DNA of 64,000 bases from CALVZT01 sp964368755 (GTDB lineage: Bacteria > Bacillota > Clostridia > Christensenellales > UBA1242): assembly GCA_964368755.1 (NCBI GenBank), contig CAYJCR010000001.1, positions 1 through 64,000 of the forward strand. Direction: 5' to 3'. A program made the position numbers and the translations under genes. Below are positions 59,079 to 64,000 of this stretch, piece by piece. Every line of letters starts with the position of its first letter. The stretch's first letter is position 1. Under the pieces are notes generated by a model. The model saw only the letters and a program-made list of their open reading frames with translations. It was not told where the DNA came from and did no database searches.

Positions 59079-59347
59079 ACTGTGCATCTAATATTGATGA
59101 TTGGCATACAATAGAACTCCAACATTCAAGCTCCCGCAAAGCTACCTTATGGCACATCTCTGGATCTACTTAATGCTGCTGCCGTCAGGCTCTGACATGG
59201 TTCATAGGAAGAAATTGCATAAGACCTTGATATCAACACTCAAGATATTGACTCACATTGTACAACAGATCACCGCTATTAGCATTCGGCCCTACTATAG
59301 TGGATTGTAGGTAACAGGGCACCACTAGCTCCCCGCCTAGCACAGCT
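59079..59347 (-). ncRNA. ffs: signal recognition particle RNA, large (Bacillus-type)
   Basis: Read on the minus strand, the ~269-nt RNA begins with the Alu-domain sequence GCTAGGCGGGG...GGTGCCCTG and has the domain IV hairpin GTCAG...AGCAGC that binds Ffh. The closing helix is CTGTGC (59346-59341) with GCACAG (59085-59080). The tetraloop at 59187-59184 is UGAC instead of the more common GGAA. The length equals the scRNA of Bacillus. It has its own promoter and a downstream terminator. Confidence 0.93.
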
Positions 59348-59353
59348 ATAAGT

Positions 59354-59382
59354 ATTATATACAAGAAGAGAGGTTTTTGCAA
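59354..59382 (-). promoter_or_regulatory. promoter of SRP RNA
   Basis: Minus-strand TTGCAA (59382-59377), 17-base spacer, perfect TATAAT (59359-59354). Confidence 0.85.
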
Positions 59383-59410
59383 CACTAATTCCAAAAAAAG
59401 TGTATTTTGT

Positions 59411-59439
59411 TTGGTAATTTTTTGTAAGTATGTTAATAT
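59411..59439 (+). promoter_or_regulatory. promoter of the HEPN-CBS gene
   Basis: TTGGTA (59411-59416), 17-base spacer, TAATAT (59434-59439), extended TG at 59431-59432. The leader is about 60 nt. Confidence 0.5.
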
Positions 59440-59508
59440 ATGCATATAAGAAGTGTCAAGAATAATTGTTTTTGCACATAATAAAATAGATTAACAAAAG
59501 GAAAGCGT

Positions 59509-60231
59509 ATGAGCAAATCTTCTAATGCACAAAGATTCATACAAGCATATAATGAGATAGACCATAGCCTTAGGACAATATATGGGTTCAAACGCAGTTT
59601 GACATATGCTGATTTGATACGCAAAGCAGTTACTCTCAATGCTGTCATAAGGAAGTATGAAGAGACTCTTATCGACTATGGTCGACTTCGTAACTCTATT
59701 GTGCATAAGTCCAATCCCAATTACGTGATTGCAGAGCCTCATGACGATGTTGTAGAAGAGTTCGAGAAGATTGCTAAGCTTGTTGCAACTCCTCCCAAAG
59801 CTATTGATAAAGTATGCGAGCGCAATGTTATGTGTATAAGTCATGACTCAACTGTAAGAAGTGCTATTGAGCTTATCGCAGAGACAGGATATAGCAATAT
59901 ACCAGTATATAACGGTAATTTACTTCTCGGAGTTGTCAATCGTTCAATACTGATAGAAGTATTAGGGCTTGAGTCTAAGAACGGTGGTTCCCTTGATGAC
60001 AAAGCCAATAACACAATACTTCAAGATATAATGGCAGACAGTGAGAAAAGAATATATTACAAAGTAGCTGATCGCAATATTAGTGTCGAGAAAGCCCTTG
60101 ATATGTTCTATGCTGAGAGGAAACTTGAAGCTGTGCTCATAACTCCAAAAGGTACTTATGAAGAACTTCCTATTGGTATTATTACTGCAGGAGATGTTCT
60201 TGATATGAATGAGATCCTTGAGAATTACTAA
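59509..60231 (+). CDS. HEPN-CBS domain fusion protein
   Basis: A 240-residue soluble protein. Residues 1-92 are all-helical and contain R61-N62-S-I-V-H66, the RNxxxH motif of catalytic HEPN ribonucleases. Residues 98-240 form a tandem CBS (Bateman) module: CISHDSTVRSAIELIAETGYSNIPVYNGNLLLGVVNRS, then a second repeat NISVEKALDMFYAERKLEAVLI to GIITAGDV. CBS pairs bind adenine nucleotides. The fusion suggests an RNA-cleaving or RNA-binding domain gated by a nucleotide. This is inferred; HEPN domains can also be inactive or act by binding. No antitoxin gene is adjacent. It is a single gene with promoter and terminator. Confidence 0.75.
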   Translation: MSKSSNAQRFIQAYNEIDHSLRTIYGFKRSLTYADLIRKAVTLNAVIRKYEETLIDYGRLRNSIVHKSNPNYVIAEPHDDVVEEFEKIAKLVATPPKAIDKVCERNVMCISHDSTVRSAIELIAETGYSNIPVYNGNLLLGVVNRSILIEVLGLESKNGGSLDDKANNTILQDIMADSEKRIYYKVADRNISVEKALDMFYAERKLEAVLITPKGTYEELPIGIITAGDVLDMNEILENY

Positions 60232-60240
60232 TATTTTGTA

Positions 60241-60276
60241 TAAAAAAAGACGCTATCATTAGCGTCTTTTTTTTGT
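60241..60276. terminator. bidirectional terminator (HEPN-CBS gene and groEL)
   Basis: GACGCTA (60249-60255), loop TCAT, TAGCGTC (60260-60266) extended by A/T pairs, then T8. It also offers a T-tract to the convergent groEL. Confidence 0.92.
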
Positions 60277-60340
60277 TACATATAAGAATAATTGTAATAT
60301 GAAAAATTGCAGGACACAAAAATCTTTTACAACTATTTTG

Positions 60341-61918
60341 CTAATCTTTATTTTCTGTCTTTACAACAATTCCTTCTGTTGTGAGGAGAGTGGTTGCTAC
60401 ACTACAAGCGCTTTTGAGAGCTGATATAGTTACTTTGGCTGGATCAATGATACCACATTGTATCATGTTGCAGAACTTATTATTCATAGCATCATACCCA
60501 TAGTTGGGTTCGCTTTTTGATAATATCTTGCTAATAATCAAACCGTCTTCAAGTCCAGCATTATTTATTATTTGACGTATTGGAGCTTCGATAGCATAAG
60601 AAACTATTGTTGCTCCGATTTTTTCATCACCTGACAAAGATTTGATATATTTGTTCAAAAGTTTTTTGCAAGATAGTAGTGCAATTCCTCCACCTGCCAC
60701 TATTCCTTCTTGCATAGCCGATTGAGTTGCATTGAGTGCGTCCTCTATACGTAGTTTTTTCTCACGCATTTCTACTTCTGTGTCTGCGCCTACTTGTAAT
60801 ACAGCAACTCCACCAGTGAGTTTGGCTAGACGTTGTTTGAGAAGGTCACGGTCTATGCCTGATGATTCATCAATAAGAGTCTTGAGGTAACTAATTCTTT
60901 CTTCAAGTAGAGGATTATGAATGCCAATAATAGTTGTGCTATCTTTGGTAGATTTGATTTTTTTGGCTTGACCTAGCGAGTCTATGGTTACTACTCTCAA
61001 ATCATCGCCGTTATTTGAGGAATATACTTTTGTATTGCATAGGCAGGAGATATCTTGTAATAGTGCCTGTTTGCGATCGCCATAACCGGGAGCCTTGATA
61101 ACTGTACATGCAAAGTTACCTCGCATTTTGTTAAGGACAATCGTAGATAATGCTTCGTTATCTATATCTTCACATATAATAAAAAGCTTTGTTCCACTCG
61201 AAGCAGTTTGTTCGAGGATAGGAAGAATTTCTGAAAGTGTTAATTTGTTATCAGTAATAAAAACTTTTGGATTGTCGTAAAAAACTTCCATTTTTTCCAT
61301 GTCTGTACTCATATATGGAGATAGGTAGCCTCTATCTAGTTGCATACCACTTACGATATTGATTGATGTTGTAAGATTGTTACTTTCTTCGATAGTTACA
61401 ACCCCATCTGATCCAACAGTCTTGATAGTATCTGATATGATCTTGCCAATATCCTCATTGCCAGCAGAGATACTTGCTATCTGAAACAGCTCTTTGTCAT
61501 TTGAGATAAGCTTTGCATTACTCGAAATATGATCGATACATCTTTGACAAGCATTCTTTATACCTTGATTGATAAGTACAGGATTGGCACCAGAATTAAT
61601 ATTGCGTATGCCTTGACTGATCAAAGATTGAGATAATACTATAGCAGTAGTTGTACCATCGCCTGCAATGTCATTGGTCTTGGTACAGACTTCTTTGATA
61701 ACCTGAGCCCCGATATTCTCATATGGGTCTTCAAGAACGATATGTCTAGCTATTGTGACACCGTCATTGGTTATGAGTGGAGGCAAATAACCTTGATCGA
61801 GTATTACATTCCGACCCTTTGGTCCCAATGTTACTCTGACAATATCTGCAACTTTTCCGACCCCGCGGTCGATAGATTGCCTTGATTTGTCTTTTTGCTG
61901 TATTTTTGTGCAATTCAT
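60341..61918 (-). CDS. groEL: chaperonin GroEL (divergent, no GGM tail)
   Basis: The 525-residue 60-kDa chaperonin folds proteins in its ring cavity with GroES. Core motifs are intact: VTLGPKGRNVILDQ, NDGVTIARHIVLEDPYENIGAQ, the ATP-binding IAGDGTTTA (about residue 81-89), VIKAPGYGDRK in the apical domain and VGADTEVEMREKKLRIEDALNAT. The N-terminus (MNCTKIQQKDKSRQS) differs from the usual KEIKF start, and the C-terminus (VVKTENKD) lacks the Gly-Gly-Met tail. Its ATG shares one base with the groES stop. GGAGG lies within the end of groES. Confidence 0.95.
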   Translation of the reverse strand: MNCTKIQQKDKSRQSIDRGVGKVADIVRVTLGPKGRNVILDQGYLPPLITNDGVTIARHIVLEDPYENIGAQVIKEVCTKTNDIAGDGTTTAIVLSQSLISQGIRNINSGANPVLINQGIKNACQRCIDHISSNAKLISNDKELFQIASISAGNEDIGKIISDTIKTVGSDGVVTIEESNNLTTSINIVSGMQLDRGYLSPYMSTDMEKMEVFYDNPKVFITDNKLTLSEILPILEQTASSGTKLFIICEDIDNEALSTIVLNKMRGNFACTVIKAPGYGDRKQALLQDISCLCNTKVYSSNNGDDLRVVTIDSLGQAKKIKSTKDSTTIIGIHNPLLEERISYLKTLIDESSGIDRDLLKQRLAKLTGGVAVLQVGADTEVEMREKKLRIEDALNATQSAMQEGIVAGGGIALLSCKKLLNKYIKSLSGDEKIGATIVSYAIEAPIRQIINNAGLEDGLIISKILSKSEPNYGYDAMNNKFCNMIQCGIIDPAKVTISALKSACSVATTLLTTEGIVVKTENKD

Positions 61919-62178
61919 TAGTTTTCCTCCTTACACTTTTTGGCAATAATATCAACTTGTTTGATAATAATATAGTTTATAGAATTAATTGCTATTTTGT
62001 TGGCAACAAAATCTTCATAATATATAATGTCATTTTGTTTCAGTTGATCAACATCCTTGCCTAGGGCAACGACTTTGGCAATTTTGATAGAGCTATTATT
62101 GGGCACGATTATCTTTGAAGATGATTCTTCAAGTATAGGCTCTGCTACAACTCTATCGTATAATGGTATGATATTCAT
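61918..62178 (-). CDS. groES: co-chaperonin GroES
   Basis: The 86-residue lid of the GroEL chamber. IIPLYDRVVAEPILEE at the N-terminus matches the family, then the mobile loop region SSSKIIVPNNSS, AKVVALGKD, and DIIYYEDFVANKIAINSINYIIIKQVDIIA. It is a little shorter than typical (about 94) and lacks the usual GG turn. The ATG at 62178 is used because GAGGAG lies upstream; the frame is open further but that part contains no ribosome binding site. groES-groEL overlap by one base. Confidence 0.92.
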   Translation of the reverse strand: MNIIPLYDRVVAEPILEESSSKIIVPNNSSIKIAKVVALGKDVDQLKQNDIIYYEDFVANKIAINSINYIIIKQVDIIAKKCKEEN

Positions 62179-62213
62179 ATAACATTTTCTCCTCTTGATA
62201 ATGTCTATGTCCA

Positions 62214-62257
62214 ACAAAAAAACTTATGAATAAAACGAGTTGTAATAGCATAAGTTT
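62214..62257 (-). terminator. terminator-like hairpin in the groESL leader
   Basis: On the minus strand AAACTTATG (62257-62249), a 20-base loop, CATAAGTTT (62228-62220), then a T-rich run to 62214. It lies about 40 bases upstream of the groES ATG and points toward it, so it could be an attenuator or a terminator of upstream minus-strand transcription. No CIRCE (TTAGCACTC-N9-GAGTGCTAA) is present. Confidence 0.6.
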
Positions 62258-62259
62258 AG

Positions 62260-62289
62260 TTGAGGGATAGTACCTATTCGGCATATATA
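62260..62289 (+). promoter_or_regulatory. candidate promoter of the SPOR-domain gene
   Basis: TTGAGG (62260-62265), 18-base spacer, TATATA (62284-62289). A moderate match. Confidence 0.4.
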
Positions 62290-62323
62290 GTTTAATGGGA
62301 GAAAAGGGAAGAATCAATATTTT

Positions 62324-63103
62324 ATGACACATAATATTTCCGATTACAATAAATGTGCATATGTTCAAACTGCCAAAGCAAAGAAGGCTGGGTGGTTCAC
62401 TTTGTTATTCATATGCATAAGTGCGCTGTTGATATTTTCTATGTCGGATTTTATATCTGGTATGATAAGTGGACGAGGGTCAATGGTGTGGTCAGGCAAG
62501 ATTGATCTAAAAAGTTTTTCTTTGTATGCTATTGAGATTGGACAATATAGTGACTTTAATGAAGCCCAACAAGTTTCTGATAAACTTAAATCTCAAGGTG
62601 CGGCTGGATATATATATCATAGTGGAGATTACCATGTTTTTGTTTCGATGTATGATAACTATGCTGATGCTGAACAGGTCAAGAATAACTTAGAAAATAG
62701 TGGACAAAGTTCAAAAATATTTACTATAAGTATGCCTAGAATCAACATAGAAATAGGCGATGAAAGTATAAAAGAAGCGATAGGACTGTATCGAAACTCG
62801 TATAGCAAGCTATACGAACTATCTATTGGTTATGATGGTGGGGATATATCCAAGTTAAAAGTTACAACCGATATTAATGATATAAAAAGCACATTTGAGA
62901 AGGCATCTCAATCTGTGTATGATATAGTGCTAGAATCAAATAATGCCACAGCAGTTTTGCTCAAAAACAGCCTTGACAAAATAGTACAAATCCTCGAATA
63001 CACAATCAAAATCAATAGTGATGGATACGACTTCAATAGCGCAATCAAAAAATGCTATTTTGAAGTAATATTTGAGTATTTACAATTTGCAAAAAAAGTT
63101 TAG
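62324..63103 (+). CDS. SPOR-domain membrane protein
   Basis: A 259-residue protein with one membrane helix (about 24-45). A SPOR domain follows at about 65-140 (SLYAIEIGQYSDFNEAQQV, then AAGYIYHSGDYHVFVSMYDNYADAEQVKNNL); such domains bind denuded peptidoglycan at division sites or the spore cortex. The rest is helical and unrecognised. GGGAAG lies about 12 bases before the ATG. The topology places the SPOR domain outside. Division or sporulation wall-related function is inferred from the domain. Confidence 0.75.
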   Translation: MTHNISDYNKCAYVQTAKAKKAGWFTLLFICISALLIFSMSDFISGMISGRGSMVWSGKIDLKSFSLYAIEIGQYSDFNEAQQVSDKLKSQGAAGYIYHSGDYHVFVSMYDNYADAEQVKNNLENSGQSSKIFTISMPRINIEIGDESIKEAIGLYRNSYSKLYELSIGYDGGDISKLKVTTDINDIKSTFEKASQSVYDIVLESNNATAVLLKNSLDKIVQILEYTIKINSDGYDFNSAIKKCYFEVIFEYLQFAKKV

Positions 63104-63160
63104 CAATATATCTTTGCTAAAAAGCGCATATAATTATTAAATTACTTTATTAATAATATG

Positions 63161-63200
63161 AAAATAAACTGAAGTACGTACTTTGGTTTATTTTGTTTAT
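63161..63200 (+). terminator. terminator of the SPOR-domain gene
   Basis: AAAATAAAC (63161-63169) pairs with GTTTATTTT (63186-63194), with an inner self-complementary AAGTACGTACTT (63172-63183) and G-U pairs between. T-rich sequence follows. Confidence 0.75.
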
Positions 63201-63232
63201 TTGTAATATTTGCACAAATTTATATTTGGGTA

Positions 63233-63261
63233 TTGATTTATTGCACAGAATAGTGTAGAAT
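63233..63261 (+). promoter_or_regulatory. promoter of the lipoprotein gene
   Basis: TTGATT (63233-63238), 17-base spacer, TAGAAT (63256-63261). Confidence 0.6.
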
Positions 63262-63312
63262 AGCTTTGTATTAAAGTATTGTGTCGTTACAATACATACG
63301 GGAGAGAACATT

Positions 63313-64000
63313 ATGAAGAATAAATTTGTGAAGATTATTGCTGCACTAACATTTTGTTTGGTGCTTATTATCCCTATTGTTGTAGTAGGATGTGAGTCAA
63401 CAAATGGTGGTAGCGGTAGAATCAAAGTTACCTTTGATGGCAACACGGGCAACCTTAACGGCAACTCATCGATAACTGAATCCGTTGATAAGAATAGCAC
63501 AGTGTCTGACCTTGACAGATTCATTCCAACTAAGGTTGGATATAGTTTTGTCGGCTGGTCAACCAAACAGGACGGATCAACTATTCTCAAGTCAACTGAT
63601 AAGATTGATTCGAGCACAACTTTGTATGCCATATGGGAGATTGATGAGATTACTCTCACATATAACCTTATGGGTGGTACAGGAACATTAGCTCCAGTAA
63701 CAGCAGATTATGGTACAACCGTAACAGTAAGTGATGGTTCTACTATAAGCAAAGATAATTATGTCTTTGATGGTTGGTATTACGAATCAACTTATACTAA
63801 CGCAATAGCAAACAATCGTAAGATATATCTTTCGTCTGATGTAACAATATATGCGAAGTGGAAGGGCGAGAATAGAGTAGTCAATAAGATGGAATATGAT
63901 TTTGCAAACAATTCTTATGTTAGTGCTACTCCAGCTAATTATGAGTATGGCAAGTCAATTACATTGCCAACAGTAACAGATAAAGCACATTATACTTTCT
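63313..64000 (+). CDS. surface lipoprotein with InlB-type repeats (partial)
   Basis: The open frame runs from ATG 63313 (GGGAGAG upstream) off the right edge; 229 codons are seen. The N-terminus is a lipoprotein signal with lipobox VVGC, cysteine at residue 27, so the mature protein should be lipid-anchored outside. Then follow Listeria/Bacteroides (InlB B-type) repeats: one with VTFDGNTGNLNG and GYSFVGWSTK and YAIWE (about 39-112), a second with YNLMGGTG, YVFDGWYYE, YAKW (about 117-185), and the start of a third segment. Such repeats occur in adhesins. The rest is outside the window. Confidence 0.85.
   Translation, partial: MKNKFVKIIAALTFCLVLIIPIVVVGCESTNGGSGRIKVTFDGNTGNLNGNSSITESVDKNSTVSDLDRFIPTKVGYSFVGWSTKQDGSTILKSTDKIDSSTTLYAIWEIDEITLTYNLMGGTGTLAPVTADYGTTVTVSDGSTISKDNYVFDGWYYESTYTNAIANNRKIYLSSDVTIYAKWKGENRVVNKMEYDFANNSYVSATPANYEYGKSITLPTVTDKAHYTF

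Noticed and set aside
62178..62330. CIRCE operator for groESL
   Set aside because: Searched by eye for TTAGCACTC-N9-GAGTGCTAA on both strands; the only inverted repeat is AAACTTATG/CATAAGTTT with a T-run.
63098..63120. TTTAGCAA/TTGCTAAA hairpin at the end of the SPOR-domain gene as its terminator
   Set aside because: The T-run needed for a plus-strand terminator is missing; a better one lies at 63161-63200. The hairpin would fit only a minus-strand transcript, for which there is no gene.

Overview
The window is AT-rich DNA from an anaerobic, low-GC, Gram-positive-type bacterium, most likely an uncultured gut-type Clostridia/Firmicutes lineage; I cannot name a genus. Evidence: ribosomal gene order rpsM-rpsK-rpsD-rpoA-rplQ, a secG-rnr-smpB-ssrA block, a large Bacillus-like SRP RNA with an Alu domain, a T-box leader on ileS, an L13 leader on rplM-rpsI, strong AGGAGG-type ribosome binding sites, and anaerobic enzymes (class III ribonucleotide reductase NrdDG, pyruvate:ferredoxin oxidoreductase). 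A SpoVT-like AbrB regulator hints at a sporulating ancestry. No phage, insertion sequence, CRISPR array or tRNA gene was seen.

Layout. 1-2692: end of the alpha ribosomal operon (rpsM tail, rpsK, rpsD, rpoA, rplQ) with its terminator. 3142-10833: a 2563-residue surface-type protein with an N-terminal membrane anchor. 11109-15196: SEL1-like protein, SpoVT-like regulator (minus strand), dusB and a Na/Pi cotransporter-PhoU protein. 15218-18704: lower glycolysis operon pgk-gpmI-tpiA. 18766-22536: a two-helix small membrane protein, secG, rnr, smpB and tmRNA (export plus RNA/ribosome quality control). 22596-25969: membrane coiled-coil protein, patatin lipase, membrane-tethered ComEC-like metallo-beta-lactamase-fold protein. 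26202-29159: NrdR boxes and nrdD-nrdG. 29206-31695: a degenerate shikimate-kinase-like protein and transketolase. 31862-35355 (minus): nifJ. 35491-37463: truA, then L13 leader, rplM and rpsI. 37789-47564: a 3248-residue GLUG-repeat surface protein with a C-terminal membrane anchor. 47670-49934: a BspA-type leucine-rich-repeat protein with no export signal. 50207-53281: trxB, glmM and an RluA-type pseudouridine synthase. 53423-57722 (minus): an rRNA-type methyltransferase and ileS under a T-box. 57824-59009: ung and a DUF2726-like membrane protein. 59079-59382 (minus): SRP RNA and its promoter. 59509-60276: HEPN-CBS protein. 60341-62257 (minus): groES-groEL. 62324-63103: SPOR-domain membrane protein. 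63313 to the end: start of a lipoprotein with InlB-type repeats.

Most of the window is core housekeeping, interrupted by large, fast-evolving cell-surface genes. The most unusual points are a fused HEPN-CBS protein with an intact RNxxxH ribonuclease motif; an isoleucyl-tRNA synthetase whose class I HxGH signature reads GVHH (a state linked to mupirocin hyper-resistance); a glmM gene whose only sensible start codon is AUA; an apparently leaderless truA; a P-loop-less shikimate-kinase-like protein paired with a transketolase with altered cofactor-site residues; ribosomal protein S9 with a long Ala/Lys/Pro-rich N-terminal tail; and a groESL operon without CIRCE but with a terminator-like hairpin in its leader.
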